Part shown: piece by piece, positions 13,512 to 20,130 of the stretch
How positions within the stretch are numbered: position 1 is the stretch's first letter
Layout of the letters: the number at the start of each line of letters is the position of its first letter
Assembly (NCBI GenBank): GCA_035713725.1
Contig: DASTMZ010000121.1
Coordinates: forward strand, 1-20,130
From: DASQPR01 sp035713725
Lineage (GTDB): Bacteria; Actinomycetota; Actinomycetes; Mycobacteriales; Micromonosporaceae
Reading direction: 5' to 3'
DNA: 20,130 nt
The notes under the pieces: generated by a model
Database searches by the model: none
What the model was told of the DNA's origin: nothing
Seen by the model: the letters and a program-made list of their open reading frames with translations, nothing else
Program-made: the position numbers and the translations under genes

Positions 13512-14750
13512 ATGTCACCGAAACGTCGGCGTGCAGCCGCGGTCGTCGTCGCCGTCGCGCTCGTCGCCCTGGGTACCGCCGGCTGCCTCGCGCCGCGCGG
13601 AGCGACGTGGCAGAACCCGCCGTCCTCGACCGGACCGACATCCGCGCCGCCGCCATTGGCAAGCCCGACGCCATCGGCCACGCAGACGGTGTCCGCCGAG
13701 GATGCGTGCGTGACCAGCATCCTGTCGAAGATGACACTGCGGCAGATCGCCGGACAGGTCATGTTGGTGGGTACGCCGATCGGCGACCCGACGAGCGTCG
13801 ACGACGTCGCGCGGCAGTACGCCGTCGGCGGCGTGTTTCTGGCCGGCCGATACAAGGCCAGCGCAAGCTCGTTGCGCGCGGCGATTACCACCGTGAAGGC
13901 CGCCGCGCCGCAAGGCGTCGGGTTCCTGATCGCGCTCGACCAGGAGGGCGGCGAGGTGCAGACGCTGCAGGGTCCGGACTTCCCGCCGATCCCGACCGCG
14001 CAGGCGCAGGGTCAACTCAGCCAGTCGACGCTCAAGTCCCAGACCGAGGCATGGGCGCATCTGCTCGCGGCGCTCGGCGTCAATCTGGACCTCGCGCCGG
14101 TCGCGGACACCGTCCCGGCCTCACTCGGCACCGGCAACCCGCCGATCGGCGCATTCCACCGCCAGTACGGCTCGGACCCGACGAAGGTGGCGGCGGCCAT
14201 CAGTACGGTGGTCAAGGCGATCCAGTCCACCGGTGTGATCACCACGCTCAAGCACTTCCCCGGCCTTGGTCGGGTGCGCGCGAACACCGACTTCTCCAAG
14301 GACGCGGTCGACAGCGTCGAGACGGCACACGACCCCTACCTTCAGCCGTTCGCCGCGGGCATCGCGGCCGGCACCGGAGCGGTGATGATGTCGTTGGCGT
14401 CCTACCCGAAGCTCGATTCGCACACCATCGCCGCGTTCTCCGAGCCGATCGTCACCGGTCTGTTGCGCAACCAACTCGGCTTCACCGGACTCATCGTGTC
14501 CGATGCGCTGGGCGGCGCCGCGGCGGCGACCATCGTGCCGCTCGGGCAGCGCGCGGTGCGGTTCATTCAGGCGGGCGGCGACCTGGCGCTTACCACGCAG
14601 GCGTCAAAGGCGCCGGCGATGATCGACGGTCTGGTCGACGCCGCGCAAGGATCCGCTTCGTTCCACGCGACGCTGACCGCGGCCGCGACGCACGTGTTGC
14701 GTACCAAGTACACCGCCGGGCTGCTGTCGTGCTCGCCGGCCCAGCCGTAG
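13512..14750 (+). CDS. GH3-family glycoside hydrolase-like lipoprotein (NagZ/LpqI-like)
   Basis: A 412-residue predicted lipoprotein with a basic N-terminus, a hydrophobic stretch and a lipobox-like GTAGC with Cys25, then a Ser/Thr/Pro-rich linker. The GH3 domain begins near residue 70 (SILSKMTLRQIAGQVMLVGTPIG). It has IALDQEGGEVQTL, LGVNLDLAPVADT, KHFPGLG at 247-253 and LIVSDALGG with likely nucleophile Asp331. The family includes beta-N-acetylglucosaminidases of cell-wall recycling. The usual Asp-Ser-His dyad motif of NagZ after KHFPGxG is replaced by RVRANTDF; I recall this in LpqI-like proteins too. The ATG at 13512 has GGAGG at 13498-13502. The gene is opposite in strand to both neighbours and splits yraN from comM. 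Confidence 0.9.
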   Translation: MSPKRRRAAAVVVAVALVALGTAGCLAPRGATWQNPPSSTGPTSAPPPLASPTPSATQTVSAEDACVTSILSKMTLRQIAGQVMLVGTPIGDPTSVDDVARQYAVGGVFLAGRYKASASSLRAAITTVKAAAPQGVGFLIALDQEGGEVQTLQGPDFPPIPTAQAQGQLSQSTLKSQTEAWAHLLAALGVNLDLAPVADTVPASLGTGNPPIGAFHRQYGSDPTKVAAAISTVVKAIQSTGVITTLKHFPGLGRVRANTDFSKDAVDSVETAHDPYLQPFAAGIAAGTGAVMMSLASYPKLDSHTIAAFSEPIVTGLLRNQLGFTGLIVSDALGGAAAATIVPLGQRAVRFIQAGGDLALTTQASKAPAMIDGLVDAAQGSASFHATLTAAATHVLRTKYTAGLLSCSPAQP

Positions 14751-14787
14751 CCGGCGGACTGCGAGGTCGGTCGCGAGGTCACCGCGC

Positions 14788-15144
14788 TCAGAATGCGCCG
14801 CGAAGGTGCTCGACCGCCGCCGCACCGGCCGGCTGCGGCGCCACGCTGACGAGGTCGAAGCGGATATCGGGCGGATGCTCGTCGGACTGCGCGAGCCAGA
14901 TCGCCGCGAGGCGGCGCAGCCGGGACTGCTTCAGGTAGCCGACCGCGTCGGCTGGTGTGCCGAAGCGAACGCTTCGGCGCGTCTTCACCTCCGCGAACAC
15001 GATGGTGTCGCCGTCGCGGAGGATCGCGTCGATTTCGCCGGCCGAGCAGCGCCAGTTGCGCTCCAGCAGCCGCATGCCTTGTGCGACGAGGTAGTCGACG
15101 GCAACGCGTTCGCCATACCTGCCGACGGCGTCCTTGGCGGCCAT
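14788..15144 (-). CDS. yraN: YraN/UPF0102 family protein (predicted nuclease fold)
   Basis: A 118-residue UPF0102 protein with the restriction-endonuclease-like core: KDAVGRYGERVAVDYLVAQGMRLLERNWR, then GEIDAILRDGDTIVFAEVKTRR with the Asp and Glu-x-Lys residues of a PD-(D/E)XK-type site, and YLKQSRLRRLAAIWLA. Length is normal. The biological role is unknown; it often sits beside comM and dprA and is thought to handle DNA. The ATG at 15144 is preceded on this strand by GATTGT and 6 nt, and by two GTCCACA boxes 53 and 72 bp upstream. The gene is convergent with the GH3 gene 37 bp away. The frame is open further upstream but the family start fits 15144. Confidence 0.93.
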   Translation of the reverse strand: MAAKDAVGRYGERVAVDYLVAQGMRLLERNWRCSAGEIDAILRDGDTIVFAEVKTRRSVRFGTPADAVGYLKQSRLRRLAAIWLAQSDEHPPDIRFDLVSVAPQPAGAAAVEHLRGAF

Positions 15145-15196
15145 GAACCAACAATCGTGGGTACGGCGGACCGAATGCGACCGTAGTCCGGCGCGG

Positions 15197-15224
15197 TGTG
15201 GACGACGAGGGCGCATGTGGACGG
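15197..15224 (-). promoter_or_regulatory. Paired GTCCACA elements upstream of yraN
   Basis: On the minus strand GTCCACA occurs at 15203-15197 and 15222-15216, 19 bp apart and 53 and 72 bp before the yraN ATG. Over 26 positions the pair and its spacer match the comM element at 20. The outer copy slightly overlaps the terminator arm of the esterase gene. Confidence 0.45.
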
Positions 15225-15259
15225 CGGGCGCCACCGACGTAGTCGGTAGCGCCCGCCGT
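15221..15259 (-). terminator. Strong hairpin terminator after the secreted esterase gene
   Basis: Arms ACGGCGGGCGC (15221-15231) and GCGCCCGCCGT (15249-15259) pair perfectly over 11 bp. After one C-A mismatch, ACCGAC pairs with GTCGGT over 6 bp, leaving a 3-nt loop. It lies 22 bp past the esterase stop on the minus strand. There is no T-run. Confidence 0.8.
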
Positions 15260-15281
15260 GTCTGCGGTGGAACCGTGGACG

Positions 15282-17264
15282 TTACGGAACGATCGGACTC
15301 GGGAAGTTCAGCGTCAGCAACTCCGACGGATCGGCGATCGGCGTCTCCCATATCGCACCCGGGCCGTCCGGGTCGATGATCGTCTGCCCGTTCGAGGCGA
15401 AGAACGTCACGACCTGCAACTGGCCCGGCACGTTGCCCTGCGGGAACGACGGGTCTAGCAAGAAGCCGTGCGGGTTCTTCGTCGACTGCGGCGTCAAGTC
15501 GTTGCGGTAGAGGCTTTCGACGCCGAACAGGTGGCCGGCGGCGAGCACCGTGTAGTTGGTCGGGTTCGGTACGGTCTGGTCGCCGTACGCGTTCTGGAAC
15601 AGCACCCGCTTCGGCTGGCTGCCGTGTGGCGGATCGAGACGCAGCAGCGGGGCGTACGTCTCCGGGTCGCCGGACCGATCCAGCCACGTCGACTGGGCGA
15701 GTGCGACCTGGATCGCGACGGCGCCCGGCGCGGGGTTCAGTTCCGGCGGGTCGCCGCGCAGTGGCATCGACTCAGTGAAGCCGTCGAAGCCACCGTTCAC
15801 CAGGCTCGGTACGCGCAGCGCCAGGTCCTGGGTGATCAGCAGCCGGAACGACGGGGACAGTCGCGCGATCTCGGTGATCGGGCCACCGGACACGTTGAGC
15901 GCCAGTACCTCGACCTTCGGGTCCACGCCGCCGAGCATGACGCCGTAGATGCCGCCGAAGCTCTGGCCGTAGTAGCTGACACCGGTCTCGCGCAGGTCGC
16001 TGTGCCCGTCGGCGTCGAGGTCGAGCCCGTGCCCGATCGCACGCACGAGGGACATCACGTCGGCGACCGTCTGTGTCAGACCGTCACGGTTCGCGACTTC
16101 GGCGTCCGGCGCTGGCTGAATCGGTGCGCCGACACCCTCGGTGCTGGCGATGACACCGTCACCGTTCTGGTCGTGTCCGCGGGCGTGCGCGCTCACCGAG
16201 ACGGTGCCAGTCGCGGTCGTGATGTTCCACGTGCTGCGCGGTCCGAATCCGTGACCGACGACGTCGGTGCCGATGGTCGCGATGCCGTGGAGCGCGTTCA
16301 GGTCAGCGGCCAGGAATACGTCCTGGTCCGTTTCGCCGAAGCCGTGTCCGAAGATCGCAACCGGCCAGCCACCCGGCGGCGGCGTACCGGCCGGGACGAT
16401 GAGCACGAACGGTAGCCGCGCCGCTCCGGTGACCCGCGGCCCGATGCCACGAGTCGGCGTCTGCGGGATGACGCTGTCCCCGTTCAGCCAGTTCGGCGCG
16501 AGGAACGAACCAAACACGTAACGCCCGGCGCCGGTCGCCGACGTGATCGGGATCGGGATGGTCTGCAGCCCGCCGACCGAACCCAGGTCACGCGTGTACG
16601 TCAGCGTTGTGCCGGCGGCCGGCACGTCAGCGTCGATCTGCAGACCTCGGTCGCCCGGTGCGATGCCGGCCATCGCGTACGCGAGACCGGAGTCGAGCTG
16701 CTTGCGGATGTCCAGCAGGTCGATGGTGGCGCTTTCGGTGGTGAACGTGGAGTGTGCCTCGGGGATGCCGAGGTGGCTGTCGCCACGCAGGCGCAACTCG
16801 TATGTGGTGTCCGGCGCGAGCTGGTCGATCGGGTGCGCGTAGACCGTGTTCGTGCTCGCGTCATAGACGACGCGGTCGACGCCGATCGGCGACGAGGGGC
16901 CGTGCCCGACGCGCGACACCGTGGTCCGGCTCGCCACCGCGGTGGCGTCCACCGGCTGGCTGAATGCGAGCGCGAGCTGTGGGTCGATGTCGAAACCGTC
17001 CAGCGTGTTGAGCTGGCGGACGGTGTTGCAGTCGGTGGGATGCGTGGTGCAGTCGGGCAGCGGAAGTGCGACACGTCTGCCGGTGAGCTGGCGGCTGTCA
17101 TGAACGGTCAGGCTGTTGCTGGGGAACAGGCTCACTCGTGCGTGTGACGGGCCAGAGTGGTCCGGGCCGGTCGCGGATGCCGCGGTCGGCACCGCGATCG
17201 CGATGGCGATGACCGCGGCCCCACACAGCGCCACTCGACGGCGTGTCGTCAGGAGACGACTCAT
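15282..17264 (-). CDS. Large secreted alpha/beta-hydrolase (lipase/esterase-like) with two EF-hand-type loops
   Basis: A 660-residue exported protein with a twin-basic signal segment ending near ATAASA-like residues (about 1-32). Next comes an Ig-like region (about 75-155, FDIDPQLALAFSQPVDATAV and DTTYELRL) and a C-terminal alpha/beta-hydrolase domain. The oxyanion-type loop GHGFGE is at 306-311 and the nucleophile elbow GQSFG places Ser435. GDQTVP and the later AGHLFG supply likely acid and histidine. Two complete 12-residue calcium-loop patterns lie at 365-376 (DQNGDGVIASTE) and 415-426 (DLDADGHSDLRE), flanking the region before the elbow. The ATG at 17264 is set by AAGGAG 7 nt upstream. 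A strong terminator follows. The substrate is unknown; an extracellular lipase or esterase is the best guess. Confidence 0.85.
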   Translation of the reverse strand: MSRLLTTRRRVALCGAAVIAIAIAVPTAASATGPDHSGPSHARVSLFPSNSLTVHDSRQLTGRRVALPLPDCTTHPTDCNTVRQLNTLDGFDIDPQLALAFSQPVDATAVASRTTVSRVGHGPSSPIGVDRVVYDASTNTVYAHPIDQLAPDTTYELRLRGDSHLGIPEAHSTFTTESATIDLLDIRKQLDSGLAYAMAGIAPGDRGLQIDADVPAAGTTLTYTRDLGSVGGLQTIPIPITSATGAGRYVFGSFLAPNWLNGDSVIPQTPTRGIGPRVTGAARLPFVLIVPAGTPPPGGWPVAIFGHGFGETDQDVFLAADLNALHGIATIGTDVVGHGFGPRSTWNITTATGTVSVSAHARGHDQNGDGVIASTEGVGAPIQPAPDAEVANRDGLTQTVADVMSLVRAIGHGLDLDADGHSDLRETGVSYYGQSFGGIYGVMLGGVDPKVEVLALNVSGGPITEIARLSPSFRLLITQDLALRVPSLVNGGFDGFTESMPLRGDPPELNPAPGAVAIQVALAQSTWLDRSGDPETYAPLLRLDPPHGSQPKRVLFQNAYGDQTVPNPTNYTVLAAGHLFGVESLYRNDLTPQSTKNPHGFLLDPSFPQGNVPGQLQVVTFFASNGQTIIDPDGPGAIWETPIADPSELLTLNFPSPIVP

Positions 17265-17345
17265 GGCAACTCCTTCGTGCACAAACGACGGGCACGTGCA
17301 GGCATGACTCCGAGCGGGGGACGGCCGGAGTCGATCGTTGTGACT

Positions 17346-17360
17346 TTAAGCCCGGGTTAA
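17346..17360. promoter_or_regulatory. Operator-like inverted repeat upstream of the esterase gene
   Basis: TTAAGCCCGGGTTAA is a near-perfect inverted repeat around a central C, with one mismatched pair. It is AT-ended in an otherwise GC-rich gap, about 80 bp upstream of the esterase ATG. It is consistent with a dimeric regulator site; no family consensus was recognised. Confidence 0.4.
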
Positions 17361-17411
17361 CGACCGGACGACCCTCGATTTTGCACAGCCGATGCAGGAT
17401 TTCTCAGCAGC

Positions 17412-17432
17412 GTCCGCGTGGGTACGCCGGAC
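17412..17432 (-). terminator. Putative terminator after the DUF2332 gene
   Basis: GTCCGCGT (17412-17419) pairs with ACG-C-CGGAC (17424-17432) with a single bulged C and a GGGT loop. It lies about 25 bp past the DUF2332 stop on the minus strand. Confidence 0.4.
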
Positions 17433-17457
17433 CGCGGCCGGACTAGGAGGCGGTGGC

Positions 17458-18684
17458 TCAGGCGTCTCGTCCGCCGTGCAGCGCCGGCGGCGCGAACGCG
17501 TACCCGCGTGGCTCGTAACGCAGCCACTTGCCGTGCGCGTCGCCCTCGGCCAGGACCTCGACGGTGGCCGCGCCGCCGCACCAGGCGACGACGGTGATGT
17601 GCGTGGTGGCGTCCGGCGTGACGTTCGGCATCGGGTCGGTCCACGCATGCAGCTGGTGCGCCTCGTTCGTCACGACCACGAGGTCGCGTCGCGTGCCGAT
17701 GTCGGCGAGCATCCGGATCAGCTCAGCGCGCCCAGCGGCGTTGAGATAGACGAGTGCGTGCGAGGCGAACACGCACGGTAAGACATCCGCGGGCACCGTC
17801 GCGACGGCGGCCGCGAGCCCGTCACGCATGTCCGCCACGATCATGGTGGGGCCGACCTTCGCAACCTCGGCGAGTGCAAGGTCGAGCCGCCAGTCGCGCT
17901 CCGTGTGCTCCGGCCAGATGCACGCGTGCAGCCAGGCCGCGCCGTCGGCATCGCCTGGTCGGATCGGTGCCAGATCTATGCCGGTACGGCTGGCGACCGC
18001 GACCGCGGTGCCGGCGGGCAGCGGCCAACCGTCACCACGAAGGTCGCAGTCGATCGTGAGCGCTCCGTCGCCGTACGTCTGGGTGCGCTCGCCCGCGCGG
18101 TAGCGGATTGCGTACCGGTCGGTCGCGAGCAGCAGCCCGGCGCTGGTGCCGAGTTCGATGAGAGCAATCGCACCCGACCCGCGCCGCGAACCGCTGTGGG
18201 ACTCGGTCGCGAGGTCGGCGGCGATCTCGGCCGCGCGACCGAACGCGGGCCGCAGCAGAGCCGCTCGGCGGGCTTCATTGGTCTGCGTCGTTCGCGTCGC
18301 GCAGATCCGTTCGACGGCGTCGCGACGCGCATCGACGAAGTCGGTGAGCGCGGCGACGGGATCGCTGTCGGTGGCCGGCCGTCGCCCGCCGAGGACGGGG
18401 TACCACTCGGCCAGCGGATGATGCGGTTCGGCGCGCAGCAGGTACGCCACGGCCGCGAAGTAGAGCAGCGCGCGGCGCTGGGTCGGCGGCGCGGCAAGCA
18501 ACGGCGTCAGGAGTTCCGGTCGGTCCGCAACGGCGTACGCGAGCCGCTCGTACAGCGGCGATTCGCGCGCGAACTCGACGGATGCCATGTGGCGGAAGTC
18601 GTCGGCGACGCGCGTGAGGTCGGCATCGGCGGCGGCACTCGGCTGCGTCTCGTCGGACAGCGCGGCGCCGTTCTCGGGTGCCAT
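17458..18684 (-). CDS. DUF2332 family protein
   Basis: A 408-residue cytoplasmic protein of the DUF2332 family. Visible family blocks are SPLYERLAYAVADRPELL (about 43-60), RALLYFAAVAYLL, RTTQTNEARRAALLRPAF (about 130-147) and ALIELGTSAGLLLATDRYAIRY (about 173-194). The glycine-containing ELGTSAGL strand-loop resembles a Rossmann/methyltransferase-like nucleotide site, but I know of no proven activity. The C-terminal half has VASHALVYLN-like and VVVTNEAHQLHAW segments. The ATG at 18684 fits the family length, with GATAAC just upstream as a possible -10. It is divergent from the 275-residue membrane protein gene, with 175 bp between starts. Confidence 0.88.
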   Translation of the reverse strand: MAPENGAALSDETQPSAAADADLTRVADDFRHMASVEFARESPLYERLAYAVADRPELLTPLLAAPPTQRRALLYFAAVAYLLRAEPHHPLAEWYPVLGGRRPATDSDPVAALTDFVDARRDAVERICATRTTQTNEARRAALLRPAFGRAAEIAADLATESHSGSRRGSGAIALIELGTSAGLLLATDRYAIRYRAGERTQTYGDGALTIDCDLRGDGWPLPAGTAVAVASRTGIDLAPIRPGDADGAAWLHACIWPEHTERDWRLDLALAEVAKVGPTMIVADMRDGLAAAVATVPADVLPCVFASHALVYLNAAGRAELIRMLADIGTRRDLVVVTNEAHQLHAWTDPMPNVTPDATTHITVVAWCGGAATVEVLAEGDAHGKWLRYEPRGYAFAPPALHGGRDA

Positions 18685-18845
18685 GTCCGTTATCGTGCGC
18701 CGATCGCGCGCTGGCGGCAGCGACGGTGATCACATGGTGTGTCCCGGCGCCCGCCCACCCGATGCGGTGACGGGCACCCGATGCGTCGGGGCGACAAACC
18801 GGCACAAGCCGGCCACGGAACTGGCGGGTCGGCGGGCCGTTCGCC

Positions 18846-18859
18846 TACGGTCAGGGATC
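18846..18859 (+). promoter_or_regulatory. Putative -10 element of the 275-residue membrane protein gene
   Basis: TACGGT (18846-18851) is followed by 8 nt and the GTG at 18860. AGGGA in those 8 nt could also act as a ribosome site if transcription begins earlier. No clear -35 was found. Confidence 0.35.
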
Positions 18860-19687
18860 GTGGACGCACAACGGCCGTACTCGTCGGAACCTCCGCCCTG
18901 GTATAGCGATCGTGACGACCCGGGCCGCACGCCCGGTCAACGCGATTCGCGCTACGGCGAGCGGTATCCCGACGACTCCCGGTTCGGGGAGGACGGAAGC
19001 TACCCGGACGACGGGCGGCACCGCGACGCGTACGGCGCCGGATACCCCGGTGACGACTCCCGGTTCGATTCCGGCGACCGGTTCGAAGGTGCCGACCCGC
19101 TGTTCGACGCGCCGGAGGGTGCACGGACGACGCAGGGCGGCCGCCGAGGCCCGCGGTCCGGCCTCGCCATGCCAGGAGACGACGCGGATCCAACCCGCGA
19201 CGACCCATCGGCTCGCTACCGCACCGAGATGTTCGACCGGGGCCAGCTTCGCCGGCCCGCGGGCGAGGCAGGTCCGGCCGGCCCACCGCCTGGGGCATCC
19301 GGCCCGGTCGCGCCGTCGTCCACGGTCTATCAGGGCAGCGGTACGCCGACCCAGCCGTTGGCCGCCTCACGAACGAACGAGGCCTACCGGGCACGTCGGT
19401 CCGGCACCGCGGCCTTGCTCGGCATCGTGGCCGTGATCGCCGAGATCCTGCTGCTGCTCCGGGTCCTCGCGAACTCACTGACCTCGCACCCGGTGAACCC
19501 GGCCGGAGTGCTCGGCGGCCTGCTCGCGATGTGCGGTGTCCCGCTCGTTGCGATCGGCATGTACGCCCTCGCCACCGGCGCCGCGACCGCGGGCGGACCC
19601 AACGTCGGTCGAGCATGGCTGCGTACGCCGCTCGCGTACCTGCCGGTCGGGCTCGTCCTGCTGATCGCCGCTGGCCTCGCCGTCTGA
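18860..19687 (+). CDS. Membrane protein with long disordered charged N-terminus
   Basis: A 275-residue protein of no family I recognise. Residues 1-180 are low-complexity, rich in Asp, Arg, Gly, Pro and Tyr, with repeats of the type DSRYG / DDSRFG / DDSRFD, and are predicted to be disordered and cytoplasmic. The C-terminal third has three hydrophobic helices (about 183-207, 215-241, 257-275), and the protein ends directly after the last. This layout is common among actinobacterial proteins that sit at the membrane. The GTG at 18860 is preferred to starts from 18587 because the earlier frame would overlap the DUF2332 start region and has no family support. It is followed by the rpsB promoter region 132 bp or more downstream. 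Confidence 0.75.
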   Translation: MDAQRPYSSEPPPWYSDRDDPGRTPGQRDSRYGERYPDDSRFGEDGSYPDDGRHRDAYGAGYPGDDSRFDSGDRFEGADPLFDAPEGARTTQGGRRGPRSGLAMPGDDADPTRDDPSARYRTEMFDRGQLRRPAGEAGPAGPPPGASGPVAPSSTVYQGSGTPTQPLAASRTNEAYRARRSGTAALLGIVAVIAEILLLLRVLANSLTSHPVNPAGVLGGLLAMCGVPLVAIGMYALATGAATAGGPNVGRAWLRTPLAYLPVGLVLLIAAGLAV

Positions 19688-19818
19688 GGATCCCGGGCAA
19701 GGTCGCGACATCTTCACCCACTCGCCACTTTGGGACTCGGAACAACCCTTCGCGTCACGAGGAGGGGCCGTGCGCCGACCGAAGGTCCAGGCGCTTCGAC
19801 CAGCGAAGAGCGGCGGAG

Positions 19819-19848
19819 TTCCGGTGGTCTTGGCCGAACGCGTACACT
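19819..19848 (+). promoter_or_regulatory. Putative rpsB promoter
   Basis: TTCCGG (19819-19824) and TACACT (19843-19848) are spaced by 18 bp. The predicted start near 19855 gives a leader of about 190 nt. The first predicted leader bases run straight into a perfect hairpin. Confidence 0.55.
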
Positions 19849-19856
19849 ATTTGTGG

Positions 19857-19876
19857 CGATCACCGCGTGGTGATCG
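19857..19876 (+). other. Perfect 8-bp hairpin at the start of the rpsB leader
   Basis: CGATCACC (19857-19864) and GGTGATCG (19869-19876) are exact complements around a GCGT loop. In RNA this would be the first element of the rpsB transcript; as DNA it could be an operator next to the promoter. Confidence 0.6.
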
Positions 19877-19933
19877 ACTTCGCGCGCCCTGACATCCGCC
19901 GGCCTTGATCGAGGTTTACGCGGATCGACGCGG

Positions 19934-19977
19934 TGGCCGCCCTGGTCCCGATGCTTGCATCGGGTGGCATGCGGCCA
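19934..19977 (+). other. Nested two-stem hairpin in the rpsB leader
   Basis: An outer stem TGGCCGC (19934-19940) with GCGGCCA (19971-19977) encloses an inner stem CCCGATGC (19947-19954) with GCATCGGG (19957-19964). All pairs in both stems are perfect. The loop of the inner stem is 2-4 nt. It may be a ribosomal-protein leader structure. Confidence 0.6.
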
Positions 19978-20045
19978 ACGACGGGCGCTAGGCGGCTGGC
20001 CGACCGGCCCGCCGAACAACCAGGATCAAGGAGCAGTCCACCGTC

Positions 20046-20130
20046 ATGGCCGTGGTAACCATGCGCCAGCTGTTGGAGAGCGGTGTCCACTTCGGGCACC
20101 AGACCCGCCGCTGGAATCCCAAGATGAAGC
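20046..20130 (+). CDS. rpsB: 30S ribosomal protein S2, N-terminal fragment (runs off the right edge)
   Basis: The first 28 codons of ribosomal protein S2 of the small subunit. The sequence [19 protein letters not shown] followed by TRRWNPKMK is the family's highly conserved N-terminus. The ATG at 20046 has AAGGAG at 20028-20033, 12 nt upstream, which is slightly long. A second ATG at 20061 (Met-Arg-Gln) is less likely because most actinobacterial S2 proteins begin MAVVTM. In this phylum tsf, pyrH and frr normally follow; they would lie outside the window. Confidence 0.97.

Larger units (their letters stand above)
19688..20045 (+). other. 358-bp intergenic region: rpsB promoter and structured leader
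   Basis: No confirmed gene lies here. It holds a possible short open frame (19770-19892) after a strong AGGAGG, a promoter-like pair at 19819-19848, two hairpins in the predicted rpsB leader, and the rpsB ribosome site AAGGAG (20028-20033). No clear terminator for the preceding gene was found. Confidence 0.7.

Noticed and set aside
13451..14938. A 495-codon plus-strand frame overlapping the GH3 gene
   Set aside because: It is an alternate-frame shadow; the GH3 frame has the signal peptide, lipobox and family motifs.

Overview
The window looks like chromosomal core sequence from a high-GC actinobacterium (Actinomycetota). The evidence is the very GC-rich codon use, the rpsP - KH protein - rimM - trmD - rplS - lepB - rnhB - DUF2469 block, the actinobacterial gene set yraN/comM/dprA/xerC, many GTG starts and several probable leaderless genes. 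The order within the phylum cannot be fixed by eye. There is no IS element, prophage, CRISPR array, tRNA or rRNA that I can support.

Layout. (1) 1-1614 (+): the 3' end of an archaeal/eukaryotic-type prolyl-tRNA synthetase, a DUF402 protein and an isochorismatase-fold hydrolase. (2) 1766-6341 (+): the translation/RNA-processing cluster rpsP, KH-domain protein, rimM, trmD, rplS, then signal peptidase lepB, ribonuclease HII rnhB and a DUF2469 protein, closed by a very strong hairpin at 6351-6385. (3) 6396-9246: a small membrane protein (-), a secreted M23 peptidase-like protein (+), a PLP-dependent aminotransferase (-) and a two-helix membrane protein (-). (4) 9386-15144 (mostly -): yraN, comM, dprA and xerC, read leftwards, with a GH3 lipoprotein gene on the + strand between yraN and comM. 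(5) 15282-18684 (-): a large secreted alpha/beta-hydrolase with two EF-hand-like loops, and a DUF2332 protein. (6) 18860-20130 (+): a disordered/three-helix membrane protein, then the promoter, structured leader and first 28 codons of rpsB.

How the genes fit together. The rpsP block makes ribosomal proteins S16 and L19, the S16/30S maturation factor RimM and the tRNA m1G37 methyltransferase TrmD. LepB and RnhB serve protein export and removal of RNA from DNA. YraN, ComM, DprA and XerC form a DNA-handling group: predicted nuclease fold, helicase-like AAA+ protein, ssDNA/RecA loader and tyrosine recombinase.

I see no clear new multi-gene system. The best leads are regulatory. A paired GTCCACA element (DnaA-box-like, 19 bp apart) sits at nearly the same distance upstream of both comM and yraN. 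The rpsB leader contains nested perfect hairpins. A 35-bp promoter-like block overlapping the preceding stop codon is shared by rpsP and rplS. A recurrent -10-like hexamer lies about 6 nt before several start codons. Degenerate GC-rich repeats follow the xerC and dprA stop codons.
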